Both the position numbers and the translations under genes were made by a program. The notes under the pieces are model-generated. The model ran no database searches and was not told the origin of the DNA. It saw nothing but the letters and a program-made list of their open reading frames with translations. A DNA stretch of 64,000 nucleotides, taken from positions 62,001 to 126,000 of the forward strand of contig JAAVTG010000646.1 in the NCBI GenBank assembly GCA_011947345.1. The letters are read 5' to 3'. Shown in pieces: positions 10,436 to 22,298 of the stretch (positions are counted from its first letter, which is position 1; the number at the start of each line of letters is the position of its first letter). This DNA comes from Phytophthora quininea. Taxonomy: Eukaryota; Oomycota; Peronosporomycetes; Peronosporales; Peronosporaceae.

Positions 10436-11586
10436 GGCAGCTAACGTACTGCAGTATGACATGGCCAGCCAGTTGAGACGAGCTTGACATGACTTGCAGC
10501 GGTATGCATTACTTGGTTGGCTATGCATTGGTTGCTATGATTTGCCGAGCTTTGATTGGTCTTGTACTCAGGACGAAAGAGGCAGAAGTATGGCGTCCAG
10601 CTGACACCCAAAAGAAAACGCCAGAGACCTGCATTACCTTGTTATTGATTCTGCTCGATGCAACCTTGGCTATTGAATGTCGCGGCTACCTAGTGACTAA
10701 AGACGCATAAGCAGAGGCAAGGCGAGGTGAAGCTTGATGATCTCCAAGTTTGTGAATGTCAACAATTTTTCATGGACGGTATCGTGACCTTTCCGTGTCG
10801 GTTGGCGTCCCTCCGAGGGCTTGTCCATTTTTGGTTAGTTTAAGTTGAACTTCGTCGTCGGCTGTACATCGCAATTATACCTCGTGGACGGCGATGCGCA
10901 TTTTCAAAGCAAACGTGGGTTGATGCTGACTACGGGCTGGCGCTATTTATTTATTTTATCTTTATTTATGTTGCTGTACGCCCTTCTCCGTCGACCCCAT
11001 GCATGCGTGGTATTGAAAAAAAAATAAACGAGGTAGATATTGCATTGAACGCCAGCAAGGGCACAAATTGCACATGGTGCCGGAGGTGTGCGCGTTTTCC
11101 GGCTTCGACGTGGTGGGTTTTCAAAGTTCGAGTGGCTGAAAACCACATATGCTCACTTGGTAGAATCTTCCACTGATGCTTTCGTCTCGTCAAACTATCC
11201 AGCCTGATTGGCAGGACTGACGGAAGGACTGCGCGTGGTTCGTGTCAAGTGACTGGAATTGCAATGAATGACAAGGATTTCATTCGCGTTGGCTTGGCAA
11301 CGGACTTCGTCTCCAATCAACTCCAAAGATCTGCGGGCCCAGGACCAGGGTATGCTTCAACTTGTGGTACAGGGGAGCGTTGGAACTAGGTGCTGGCAAC
11401 GACGGCGTCGCAGTACTTCTAGGTGTGCGTTCAACTTTAATGGCAAACTTCCGCTCCGTAGCACCTGCACCAACAGCGTGATCGAGGTCTTTTGTAGATG
11501 AATAGACAGTAAAACGCGTAAAGCTATGAACAAGACAAGAGCGATGGCATTTCCAAGCTCTAAAAGCAACGTTTCATGACTGCCAC
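10436..11586. other. Intergenic region between convergent genes
   Basis: 1.15 kb between the 3' ends of the RRM/SR and histone deacetylase genes. It holds an A-run followed by AATAAA-like sequence near 11017-11030 and no protein-like ORF. I see nothing else in it. Confidence 0.4.
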
Positions 11587-13122
11587 TTAGTCGTAGAATT
11601 CGGCAGGATGGCGCGGAGCTTCGGTCTGTGTCACTTCTTTCTGGGCTAGACGCTCGCCTGACACATCCGCCATCTCGACGTCGTCTTGTTCGCGATCGCG
11701 CGCTGCGGCCTCCTTCTCTTCTTGGATGCTCGCCGATTGGGGTGCCGTCTGGAAGGGAACACTTGGTACGGGCTCAACTTGGCGGAGATTCTCGTGAATA
11801 GAGCGCTTAATCTCGTCGAGATAAGTGGGTGTGTTAAGGTTTTCCATGTTGCTCACAGGCAAGTGAAGGCGGTACTCGGGGCCATAGTATTCGAAGTAGT
11901 CGTTGTACGGCATTGCATCAGGAATATCGACGCCCACAAGCAGAGACGCTTCGTAACACCAGCAGCGCGCGACATTGCGCAGCGTATAGCCACCACCGCC
12001 TACCACGAGTGTGGGGAGGTTGAAACTTTTGACATACGCCACCGCGTCGGCGTGGCCCTTAGCAGACAGGTTAAAGCAACCAAGCCGATCTCCCGAGAGT
12101 GAGTCTGTGCCACACTGCAGCAGCACGGCGCCCGGGGAAAAGTGCTCCATGACCTTGGAGATGACGCTGCGGAAGATGCTGGTGAAGCTCTCGTCGTCCA
12201 TGCCGTCTCGGCAAGGGAAATTGACGGCGTAATGCTTGCCGTCTCCGTGGCCGATATCCTTGATGTCACCCGTGCCAGGAAAGTACTCTCCGTACTTGTG
12301 GAACGAGCAAGTCATGACGCGGTTGGTAGTGTAGAAAGCCTCCTCCACGCCGTCACCGTGGTGGATGTCAATGTCTATGTACAGCACGCGCGCGTGGGTC
12401 TTGAGCAACTCCAAAATGCCCAGAACGCAGTCATTGACGTAGCAGAAGCCCGACGCCTCCGAGCGCTTGCCGTGGTGCAGACCACCAGAGTAATTGATGA
12501 CAATATCCGCCGAACCAGCGTTCAGCTTGGCGGCGCCGCCGATCGATGCCGACGCGTAGAGCTGGCAGAACTCGCCGAGGCCATCGAACACGGGGCAGTC
12601 CTCGCCCACGTTAAAGCGCTGCAGCTGGCGCAGGTACTCGTGCATATTGTCGGGCGTGACGAGCCGCAGGAAGTGAATGTAGTCGTCCGAGTGGAAGCGC
12701 GTGAGCTCGCTCCAGTCCACGAGTCGAGGCCGCTGCAATAAGAGAGGCATGAGCAGCCGAGTTAGGGCCCGCCATGGAGAAGAAAAGAGGAGGGGGGGGG
12801 GGTACGTACGTAAACCTCCATGTGCTTGGTGAGGCCGTAGTTGGTGATGAGATTGTGCGCCATGCGCACGCGGTGAGGCTGCAAACGCAGACGGATCCAT
12901 TAGTTAGCACCTTTAGTAGGAATGAGTAGAATACTCGTACCTTCATGGGGTGGCTGGGGCCATAGTGATAGTTGCCGATCTCGGCTGGAGTAGGGAGAGA
13001 AGGTCAGACAGGGAGATCCAGAGGAGGGCACACAGCAAGCTCTCACAGTCGTAGAAGTAGGCGACACGGCGCTTGGAGGCCACGGTGCCGCCGCTGTTGA
13101 GCGCCGCCGAGCTGCCGTTCAT
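11587..13122 (-). CDS. Class I (Rpd3/HDAC1-type) histone deacetylase
   Basis: Four exons, 444 codons: 13122-13047, 12984-12941, 12878-12810 and 12732-11587, with introns of 62, 62 and 77 bp. The frame is continuous across all junctions. The spliced start reads [17 protein letters not shown], then [14 protein letters not shown] and MEVY into [19 protein letters not shown]. The zinc-dependent active site is complete: [62 protein letters not shown] and [14 protein letters not shown]. The C-terminal tail is acidic (EQDDVEMAD). It removes acetyl groups from histone lysines in the nucleus, normally within Sin3- or NuRD-like corepressors. It is one of the few intact genes here, and its start lies 183 bp from a histone chaperone gene on the other strand. 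Confidence 0.95.
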
Positions 13123-13305
13123 GCTTCCGTTCCGCACGGGGGTGGACAACTTGTGCTTTGTATCGAGCATACAACCAGCAATAGCGTACCAGGTAGTCAT
13201 AGGTTGTACCCGGTAGTCACGTAAGCAGCTGCTGCACGGGCCGTAGCCATCCACTTCGAGAAAGAGTGCTCCCCCGCCAGTCGTCGCACCAGCAGCAGCA
13301 GCAGC
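13123..13305. promoter_or_regulatory. 183-bp bidirectional promoter, histone deacetylase / NAP1
   Basis: The ATGs at 13122 (minus) and 13306 (plus) face away from each other with only 183 bp between, so the two chromatin genes must share upstream sequence. No TATA box is evident; CAG repeats (agcagcagcagcagc) precede the NAP start. Confidence 0.6.
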
Positions 13306-14470
13306 ATGTCCGACAAGCCCGTGGAGCAAGACTCGGTGGTGGAGCTGGACCAGAACGACGGCCGCGGCTTCCAGCCTGTGGACAGCGTGGCCGAGCAGGT
13401 GGCGCAGCTGAACGTGGGCGGCGCGGCCGCCGAGGATGAGGAAGACGACCTGGCCAACCTGCCCAAGAACGTGCTGCTGCGCCTGGACGCTGCGCAAGCT
13501 GCAGGAGGCCCAGGCCGAGGTGGAGGAGGAGTTCGAGAAGGAGCGCAAGGCGCTGGAGCTAAAATACGAGAAGCTCTACCAGCCCTTCTACCAGCAACGC
13601 GCCGAGATCGTGTCGGGCGCCAAGGAGGTGGAGGCCGTCACGGCCGCCACCGCGGAGCCCCAGGAGGGTGAGGCTGGCGAGACTGACGACGCGAAGGGCG
13701 TGCCCGGCTTCTGGCTGCGTGCCTTCATGAACCACTCGGTGCTGGCCGACCTCATCCAGGAGCGCGACCTGCCGGCCTTCGAGTTCCTCACGGACGTGCA
13801 CTCGGTGAGCCACGAGGAGGACAATGGCTTCAAGCTGAGCTTCGAGTTCGCGGAGAACCCCTTCTTCACCAACAAGACGCTGACCAAGGAGTACGACATC
13901 GGAGACGCCTCGGAGATGGGCGAGGCGGTGCTACGCAACGTGACGGGCACTGTTATCGAGTGGAAGGAGGGCCAGAACCTATGCGAGGTGACCAAGAAAG
14001 TCAAGCAGCGCGCCAAGGGCGGCAAGGGCGAGACCCGGGTCGTCAGCCGCACTGAGCCCTGCGAGAGCTTCTTCCAGTTCTTTACGCCCGTGGAGATGCC
14101 CTCGGAGGAGGACGACGAGGATGTGAGTGGGCCTCGTGTGCGTAGGAGGAAACATGTGGGTAGAATGCTAACTGTACTGTGTGTGTCGTTGCAGAGCGAG
14201 ATGATCATGCGCCAACTGAGCGGCGACTTCGAGATCGGCTTTACGATCCACGAGACGATCATCCCGCAGGCTCTGCTGTGGTTCACGGGCGAGGCCGTCG
14301 AGGACGACTCGGACTACGACCCGGAGGAGGACGAGGACTACGAGGACTCAGACGAGGACTCGGACGACTCTGGTGACGACGCCCCCAAGCCGCGTCGGGG
14401 CAAGAAGTTTCCCGCGCTTGAGGGCGGCACCAACTCGACCGAGAAGCCGCCCGAGTGCAAGAACCAGTAA
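13306..14470 (+). CDS. Nucleosome assembly protein (NAP1/SET family histone chaperone)
   Basis: ATG at 13306. The N-terminus (VEQDSVVELDQND..NLPKNVLLRL) leads into the dimerisation helix (LQEAQAEVEEEFEKERKALE, then YEKLYQPFYQQRAEIV), the NAP earmuff domain (FWLRAFMNHSVLADLIQERD, then FKLSFEFAENPFFTNKTLTK, then ESFFQFFTPVEMP) and a very acidic tail (DSDYDPEEDEDYED). This is a full NAP1 layout: H2A-H2B/H3-H4 chaperone, nucleus-cytoplasm shuttling. A 72-bp in-phase intron (14123-14194, GTGAGT..GCTAAC..TTGCAG) interrupts EEDDED/SEMIMRQ. One frame change sits near 13485-13492, where GACGCTGCGC lacks the bases needed to join LRLDA to LRKLQEA. Confidence 0.92.
14123..14194 (+). other. 72-bp intron in the NAP1 gene
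   Basis: GTGAGT donor, TGCTAAC branch site and TTGCAG acceptor. It is in phase, so an unspliced reading stays open but inserts a basic, Cys- and Val-rich stretch foreign to NAP proteins. Confidence 0.85.
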
Positions 14471-14827
14471 GTTAGCACCTTCCCCACGACCGTGTATCGT
14501 TTTGAGGGCCACGACGTCGGCAGACGATTAAAAGTTTATATAAACCAGCGGCACCACCAGTATCTAGCTAGCAACTTGCTGTTGTTGACGCATGAATTGT
14601 AGCCGCACGGCCTGTGCGGTAAGCTCGCGGGATATCGCAAGGACGGACCCCGTCAATGGATATTGGAGCTGTCGCCTTGAGCTCATGCAGCAAACACGAG
14701 GCTGGACGGCAAGAAGAGCAAGTTAAGCTTGCTGCTACAACCTGTCTCACCGTCTCTCCATACAATTTTCGGTACATTTCGCTCATACCGCTTCTTGCCG
14801 CCTCCCGAGCCAACGCTGAAGCCTGCC
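14471..14827. other. Intergenic spacer NAP1 / kinase
   Basis: 357 bp between two same-strand genes. A pyrimidine-rich stretch with CTCCATACAATTTTC at about 14756-14770 loosely resembles the oomycete Inr-type core promoter. Nothing else is seen. Confidence 0.35.
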
Positions 14828-16391
14828 ATGTCGGAGACGTTCTCGTGCCGGATGACGATGGACCTGGGGCTCTTCGACTTCTTCCGCAGCCGCACGCTGT
14901 CGCTGGGCGGCCACCGCGCGTCTGCCTCGTCCGCGCAGCCCAAGAGCAGCCAAGCCACGCGTCCGCTGGCGCCGTCTGCCTCCATGCCGCCTCCCGCGCC
15001 CGTGTCGGCGCCAGCTGCGGCCGCCCTGGACTCGATGACCACCACCGAGTCGGTCGAATCCCTGAACAACAACGACCACTTGAGTGACGACGACGACGAC
15101 TCGGACTCGGATTCGGCCTCCAGCAGCAGTAGCAGCAGCGTGGGCAGTGCCATCACCAAATACGAAGTGATTCGAGAGCTCGGACGCGGCGCCACGGCTG
15201 TCGTGCAGCTGGGCAAACTCCGCGAGGGGACGAGCTGGTGGCGCTCAAGGTGTTCAAGACGTCGCTGCTGCGCAAGATGCGCGAGGTGAAGCGCGTGGGG
15301 CGCCGCATGGTTGTGTCCACGGCGCTGGACAAGGTGCAGGTGGAGATCGCCATCATGAAGAAGTTGCACCACCCTAACCTGCTCAACCTTCTCGAAGTGT
15401 TCGACGATGACACGGAGACGCTCGTGCTCATGCTCGAGTACGCGCCGTCCGGGCAGGTGATGCAGTGGTTCCCCGAGGAAAAGGTCTACCGGAGGACCAA
15501 CAGCAAGAGTGGCGACTGCTTTGGCGAGGAAGAGCTGCGTCTCTGTGTACGCCAGCTGCTGCTTGGACTCGAGTACCTGCACGAGAACAACATTTGCCAC
15601 CGCGACTTGAAGCCTGAGAACATTTTGGTGGGCCAGGACGGCACGTTCAAGATCGCCGATTTCGGTGTAGCCCATTTCTTCGAGGAAGACGGCAAGCAAG
15701 CGGAAGAAACTGGCGCAAAGAACGCTGCGAAGCCTCGCAAGAAAGGCTATGTGTCCTCGACTGCTGGAACATACGCCTTCATGGGCCCTGAGACGCTCAA
15801 GGGCGGCGAGTACAGCGCTTACGCTGCGGATGTGTGGGCGCTCGGCGTCACGATCCACGCGTTGGCCTACGGCACGATTCCGTTTTACGACCCCGACGTC
15901 GTGACGCTGTTCGAGATGATTGAGAAGCAGCCTATTAAGATTGAGGCGCAGTCAAACAACGACGGCGCGTCGGAGGGCCTCATGCAGTTGTTGTATGGGC
16001 TTTTGGAGAAGGACCCGGAGAAGCGCTGGTCGCTGCAGAAGTGCAAGGAGCACCCGTGGGTCCTGGAAGGGCTTTCTGAGGGTGAGAAGAAGGCGTATGT
16101 TGAGACGAGCTACGAGGCAGTGACCGTGGGGCCAGAAGACCTGGCGTTGGCCGTGACCCGCGTGACGTCTCTGAGTGTGATTCTACGCGTAAAACTGGGC
16201 GCCAACAAGTGGAAGCGCAGAGCGATGCGGACGCTGGAGGACCGGCGACGATCACTACAGGAGGGCGGGGAAGCTTTGGCGAGTCGCCGTCGGCGCGCTT
16301 CTCGAGCGTCGACGTCCCAGAGACGAACGAGTCCGAGACAAAGCCGCCTGCAAGGGTCGAGACAGTGTCGAACAACCAGCTGGAGATTTAG
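14828..16391 (+). CDS. CaMKK/SNF1-activating-type serine/threonine kinase
   Basis: ATG at 14828. A Ser/Asp-rich N-terminus (~110 aa) precedes the kinase domain: ELGRGATAVVQLG (Gly loop), VALKVF (ATP lysine), HPNLLNLLEVFDD, HRDLKPENIL (catalytic loop), KIADFGVAHFF (DFG), MGPETL (APE-like) and YAADVWALGVTIHAL. The LEYAPSGQVMQW segment and activation-loop layout are typical of Ca2+/calmodulin-dependent kinase kinases, which phosphorylate AMPK/SNF1. Two frame changes: near 15221, where a GGGG run is one G short of joining LREG to DELVALKVF, and near 16205-16260 before the Ser-rich tail that ends VETVSNNQLEI at 16391. Calmodulin binding is not evident from the tail. Confidence 0.85.
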
Positions 16392-16599
16392 AGAGCTGCC
16401 GATTGCAGCCGGACGCTGGGAAGAGAAGAGAGCGTATGTAGCATTCATAAAAGTCGAATTGATCTTTAACCAGAAGCACAGGGAGATCTTGGCGAATAGA
16501 TATTATATTCAATCTCGTATGTGGTCCATTGAATCGGAGAGGGACATCTATGACTGTGCACACCTATGCGTATATCTCGACATCTCAAGCCTCCTGCGT

Positions 16600-16840
16600 C
16601 TAGCAGTTGACTTGGTGGCATCGAACGGGTTGCAGGAATCAATACTTTCGAGGTCTAACATGGACAAATCCCTCTACAAGAATGTCGTCGGTCAGGAGGT
16701 ATGTGGTCTTAAGAAGAAGTCCGGCAAGACCCAGCGAGACCACTCCAACGCAATGCTGCATCTGCGAACCTTACCTACGTGCCGACATCAAACAATATCG
16801 CGGATCTCTTCACCAAGTGTAGTGTTTCACGTAAAGTAAA
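16600..16840 (+). mobile_element. Degenerate Ty1/copia retrotransposon fragment (RNase H end)
   Basis: The plus strand at about 16765-16820 reads NLTYVPTSNNIADLFTKC, the well-known YVPT..NIAD(I/L)(F/L)TK signature at the end of copia RNase H. The preceding ~150 bp are weakly protein-like and frame-broken. It lies directly downstream of the kinase gene. Confidence 0.6.
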
Positions 16841-17054
16841 CACGTGCGGTGGGAGTTGGCGGACTCCTGGTAGTTGTTGCCGTTGGTGTATTGAGCAAAT
16901 GTCAAAGTGAGCAAAGTTGGAGGATTGCTGTCTAGCCTACTTGCGCAGCTCTTTATGAGATACTGGATTCTCAACACACGCCATTGACCAGGCGGTGCCC
17001 ACGTATGCCGATAAGGTATGGCGTCGTATCTTACTCATTGCAGTTGTAGGCGAG

Positions 17055-17195
17055 GCTTTCATGATAGCGCCCTGCACTACACCAAGGCGTTGGGCCCTCA
17101 GAGGTTTGAACATTTGCGGACAATGCTTGGAGTTGAAGAAGTGGTTGGACAACAGAGCACGGCGCACCAAGGCGGGTGTGCATACTGACGGTCCG
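17055..17195 (+). mobile_element. Second Ty1/copia RNase H C-terminal fragment
   Basis: The plus strand reads ALHYTKALGPQRFEHLRTML followed by GVEEVVGQQS. TKALGPQRFEHLRxxLGV is the standard C-terminal end of copia pol. About 240 bp separate it from the first fragment, so either two copies are broken side by side or one copy is interrupted. Confidence 0.6.
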
Positions 17196-20100
17196 ACTGC
17201 ATACGTTTCGCGATCAACAAAGCGGCGTAGGTTCCGAGGGAGTATGAGACTTCTGTCGAAGCTTGGGACGCCCTTTGTCCGAGCCCGGGAAGTCTCGTCG
17301 TCGATGCCGTGAAAAGCCAAGATTGATTGATGGTGGCGAGACAAAGGTGGGTTTATGCCTGGGGCTTTCCCTTCCTCGCACTGTGTGGTTGGCAGGTGAC
17401 TTAGTATAGCAGATAAATGAACTTGAAGTCGATGCCGATTGAAAGAGATACGACGAAGATAAATGATCCGGCAATCCCTTACCGAGCGCTCATCGGCTGT
17501 TTGCAATACTTAGTCAGCTACTGGAAGCCGTTTGTCACTGCACTGAGCAATTAACTTACTAATAAACTTACTAATAAACGTGGAGATCTGATGTTGTGAG
17601 CTGTCCGAACATTGAGCGCCATTCCCCACGATTTCATCTTCAGCAAGATCGTCGGGCAGCCCACTCGCATACATGATTCTTAAAAGGCCTGTGTGCCTCC
17701 AGGAGGCGGCGAACAGGGAGCTGAGCATCTTATTCCAGCACCGCACTATGGACAAATGGGCGGAGTCGCTCGTAAAAGTCGGGAGCGGCACCGGCCGATA
17801 GTGGTTGATCTGCCAGACAGAGATGACGACGAGACAGAGACCGAGGACGGCAGTGGCGAGACAGCAATGATGAAGGACACGCCGCTGCACGTGAAAGACG
17901 GCAAAGAATAGGACGGGGTTCGACAGAGCAGATGGAGAGCATCCATCACGGACGTTGAATATGGTTGACTGTGGAAGATCGACGGACGGAAGGCACAACG
18001 GGTAAGTATTCAAGAGTCAAGACAAGACGAGCGGGTGACAAGGATGAAGACTAAGGAGACAGCAGCGACAGCCGGAGTGGCACGACGAGAATGAGGATTC
18101 AAGGTGCACGCAAGAGCAGTAGGCTAGGAAGTAGCTAGGCGGCGGCGGTAGCTAGGAGGGCTCTGCTGCGCGGTTGCACCGCATCCTCAGTCTTGATTTG
18201 GGCCGGTTGGTGCCAGATAAAAAGACTAACAAGTGAGTGGTTCAGCGACCGAGAGAGTCGGCCACCACGAGACTTGAGGACGAGGGTGGTTCCGCAAGGG
18301 GCTACAAGAGAGGTAGCACGCGAGCCTCGGTGATCTTGTGGTCGGCTATCGACGTGGCAGGGCCGGGTAGTATTGCGATCGGTCATCGGAGCACACAGCC
18401 ACAGGTAAGGGAGGCAGCAGTAAGGAGGGAAAGAGGAACGAAGTGGCGGACACAGCAGACAGAGGACTCGGTCGGTGGTTTGCGACCACCGGGGACGGAC
18501 TGGGGCCGTGTGTGCCCTGGTACCGGAAAGAGTGAGTCTTTGTGGACTAAGATGGCTCTGGGGTACGATATATATGCATGTGAGTGAACCAGCCATATTT
18601 GCAGAGGACGACCGTCGCCGTGCTGGCGAGGCGGTGCCGATAATGTCCTCAGCCGTCAATAGTCTCTGTGGACACCTGCTGGTCGGAGCCTTCGGTGTAG
18701 CGCCGTCAAGAAGGACGGTTATGCGTGTTGACGCGCCTGTTCCTATGAGTACCCTACGCGTGTGTGTGGACCCTATGGTCTGCTGTACTCCCGAGTCGTG
18801 GGAGTGGCTAAGAGAACGCCGACAACACTATCGCTTGGTGGATAGGAATATTGTAGGTTTTGTTGGCAACGATGAAAATTGGTTTTGAACCAGAGTAGGA
18901 CGTAGCGTGTGGTGACGCCGTGCGAAGAGCTGGGTCAAAAACAAGCAAATGTCTCCTCGATTATTGCTCGGGCTGGATAACCTTACGTTTCAACGCTGTA
19001 TAGCTCCCATAGTTAAGCACCCCTCTGTTAGGATATCCATAAAGTTTTATGCCTGTAGTCCTATAGAGGAGGGAGGGGATATTACAGTATATAGGGCTTG
19101 TATGGAGTGGTCATTCGGGAACCGACAATTATTCTTATAAAGCGTATATTCTGATGGGGGGATATAGAAGGATTTGTCTTTAGATTCTCTTGTTCACAGA
19201 TACGGCAAATACATCGATTGCTTCGGCGATCACTTTTGGTTTTTCTACCTGCACCACACTCGACCTTTTCCTACTCTCGCGCTCGCCCCATGCTCCTCTT
19301 TCCACCGCTTCGCTACTCTACTCAACTACACAAGGCAAGCTCTACGTGTGGTCATCACTTCGAAAAGCCATCGAAGAAGGTGCCGAGGTTCCACTAGCGC
19401 ATCTGGTAGATACTCAAGACTCCACCAGCACAGACACCTGCTTAGAGTCCACTAAAAACGCAATCTAACACCGGCAGCATCGCCATGCAGCTGTACGCAG
19501 AGCACGGGAAATTAAATCAGCCACCTCTCTAGTGCTTCGATCTCACAGTACTTTAAGACCTAAGAGAGGCACCATGCCAACCGGAGCGCAGCGGAGGTCT
19601 GTCAGGGGACGGCGCGTAGACCGAATGCGTATGTCTAAGTAGTAGGTTTTATCTAATATGCACGGGATCCGTTCCCACCACGAGCGAAGCGAAGTACTTG
19701 GTGCAAATGCCGCGCAACTGAGGAGCGTGAGTGACCACAATCATGCGTGTATTTCTGTAATTTAAAACTGTAGTATCAGACACATAGCCTGATAAAACCC
19801 AGACCTGGGGTACAGACCAGACCCGCAAACAAATCAGGTTTCCCGGAAAACCACGACGCGACTCGCGAGCTCCTGGGACATGTGAAGGGGATTTTCCCAG
19901 TTGATGATACTGATGAGTGGTTATCGTTAGTGACAACGCAAATGCGATTCGGATTTTAGTGGCAAATGTGTTCAACAGTTCTTCAAGCGTTCGGTAAGAT
20001 CTGTTCCATGTCGTGCAGCGCTTTACGGATAAAGTAAAGGGCAAGATGGAAAAGAAGGTTCTGTCAAAGCAGCTGCATCATGCTTTGTTTCCGGTTGATG

Positions 20101-20200
20101 GGGAACTGCGGACCACCTGAAGAAGTGGGAGCGAGTTTATAAGTGTTTCTCAAAGCGTCTCACGCAGCGACATCACGAGTAGCAACAAAAATGAAGTGGC
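17196..20200. other. Non-genic repeat-like stretch
   Basis: Three kilobases without a supportable gene. I note a direct duplication of ACTTACTAATAA near 17553-17579, a minus-strand acidic stretch (YASGLPDDLAEDEIVGNG) near 17610-17670 of transposon-like character, and LTR-like AT-rich sequence with TGTTAGGATATCC near 19025 and GGGATATTACA near 19076. These look like eroded LTR-retrotransposon parts; I cannot assign boundaries. Confidence 0.4.
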
Positions 20201-20206
20201 AGCACA

Positions 20207-20392
20207 GTGGAACAACGAGGCTATTGGTTTGTGGAAAGCAATGTGTACAGCGAAGGTGGAGGCCAAGACGTTCGAATTGTATCTACAAGTCAGCTCGAAG
20301 GGTCCCACTCCGCACTGAAGATAGCATTGGCTCGGTCCGTGTCTGGTGCGGATCCTGGACTTATTCATTCTGCAGTACAACCTAAAGATTGA
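20207..20392 (+). mobile_element. Degenerate MULE-type transposase fragment
   Basis: The plus strand reads STSQLEGSHSALKIALARSV followed by SGADPGLIHSAVQ. MULE transposases of oomycetes and plants carry a T(S/N)xxEGxHxxLK..L..S.GDL segment after the DDE core, and this matches that segment. Upstream sequence to about 19,950 is frame-broken but similar in composition. Confidence 0.5.
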
Positions 20393-22298
20393 GTCAAAAT
20401 ATGGACGAAATCCACCACTGCAACACTGACCTCCTCATGTTAGCGTAAACAGTCATATTATGCCATGGAGTAATAGCAGTATCTCCACAAAATGAATTAA
20501 ACCTCGTCATGTCCAAACTGCTGCGACAACCGGCGTACTAAGCCTCGACAGCACTCGACTCCGATTTTACACAGTGGCAGCAGTTTGAGACGATATAAAG
20601 CGATACTGTGGTGAAGCGGTTTTCCGGAAATGCGGCCGATATGGGTACATCGCGGAAGCAATGGACCCAAGCGTAAGAAATCCGGATCTGCAACTCAGTA
20701 TGCTGGATCCGGACTCAGATCCCCGGATGGCACGGAGAGCTCATGCATATTTCTTACGGCGTTTCTTCAGATGTTCGTTCCAGTATCGAAACTTTCGCAT
20801 CTCAGCGGCATGACGATATTGTGGTGTGCTGATTTGAACGACATACTCATCGCTGAAGTCGCGGTCTCGAAATCTGGGTATCTGTTGCTCTCTTTAGCCA
20901 AGGGGCGGTAGTTGGCGGACGGAGTGTGTATGTGGTGGCCGTATCTCTTGCGTCGACGTCCCCTTTGTCGCCGCTTCCGCTTCGCCCTTTCTTGTTCTCG
21001 TGCCTCAACTTCTCCTTCTCCAAGATGCGCCTTATCAACACCGATGTCGGTAACCACACTGCGCATTCTAGGATCCACGGCGATAGTCACGTCAGGCAAG
21101 TAGTCGTCTGGTAGCACCTCTCACTCCGGATCGCTTTCGGAAGCTTGTCTATTACTTGTTCCTTTGGTGGGGTTGCTGCTTAAGCAGCTTGCGTAGCTCC
21201 TACAAGTTGCTTGTAGTATTGTGCGCTCTACTCAACATTTCCATATGAGGTTCTTAGAATCAATTTCCGCGCAATTGTGCAAGTCTGTACAAATAAATAA
21301 TATAGGTATTCGGAGAGGTCCTGTGTTCCAACTTGTCGAAGAAGCTCACGTTTTTATGAATTACGTCGCGTCGAAACACGTTCACAACAAAGCCACCAAT
21401 CTAATAGCCGTCGTCAACTGTCCAAGTGTCGCCCTATCTTATACATGACAAAACTCCGCGTCTACAGTTAGCGCAACCAGCAACTTCAACGTACCAGCAG
21501 CCTCATGTTCCGGCGGACACTTCGACAGAGAGTCAGGATAAACATCGCTTACGACCGGTAGTACAAGATATCGTAAAAAAATATAGGGCAGGGTCCTGGA
21601 GATCTTTGCTGCAAGTGGTGCTACATTCGATGGCATCGTGCACAAGCTGCCCGGGCCATCTTCTTCCTCGCTTGCTGATTTGTACACCAGCAGCCCAGTG
21701 CCACTGCCGCTGTGCACCAGCCTACCCTGTGAGACCAGGACCGCACGGCAGGCACTTGCCAGTTGAGAACCGATCACTCAACGGCAATGCTAATTCGAAC
21801 ATAGGACAAGCAAACGCCTTTATATTTAGCCAAAAGAAAACATAAAGAATCTTACCCACGATTGAGAAGCCCAAGAGCGCCTCCATGGCATGAATGTCGT
21901 GGCTAGCAAAGAAAACAGCACAAAAACATAGTTCAGTCTTCAATTTGAGTCGTCCCCCACAAGACAACAACCATCATTACCCCGCCGCTGCCAACCACAA
22001 CCCGACAAGGCTCTAGAGGAGCTGGCGGCAAGGATCATGCCCATTCTGAGCCCTCAGGTACTTATAGGCGATCTTGTCGGTACAACTTTGCCAGTAGAAG
22101 ATGATGGTTCAAATCCGTATGTGTCTTTACACTACGTAGGCTGGTGTCGTCTTTGATAGCCAGGTCTACTGGACGCAATACAACAAGATGGTTCACGTTG
22201 GACGAGAGCACTCGGCAGTCACTGACAAAACTGCACGTATATTGCAGAATCTACGTCGTCAAAGACGTCGCGACAATAAAGAAGAAAATGAGCGAGGC
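20393..22298. other. Non-genic stretch
   Basis: 1.9 kb with short, frame-broken ORFs only. A plus-strand stretch at about 20655-20760 (EAMDPSVRNPDLQLSMLDPD) looks protein-like but is not recognised. No RNA gene or clear repeat boundary. Confidence 0.35.

Noticed and set aside
19020..19090. TGTTAGGATATCC..GGGATATTACA as a solo copia LTR
   Set aside because: Too short and no target duplication or second copy found; kept only as an eroded remnant note.
22100..22125. GGTTCAAATCC, a tRNA B-box-like string
   Set aside because: No A box or cloverleaf can be folded from the preceding 40-70 bases.
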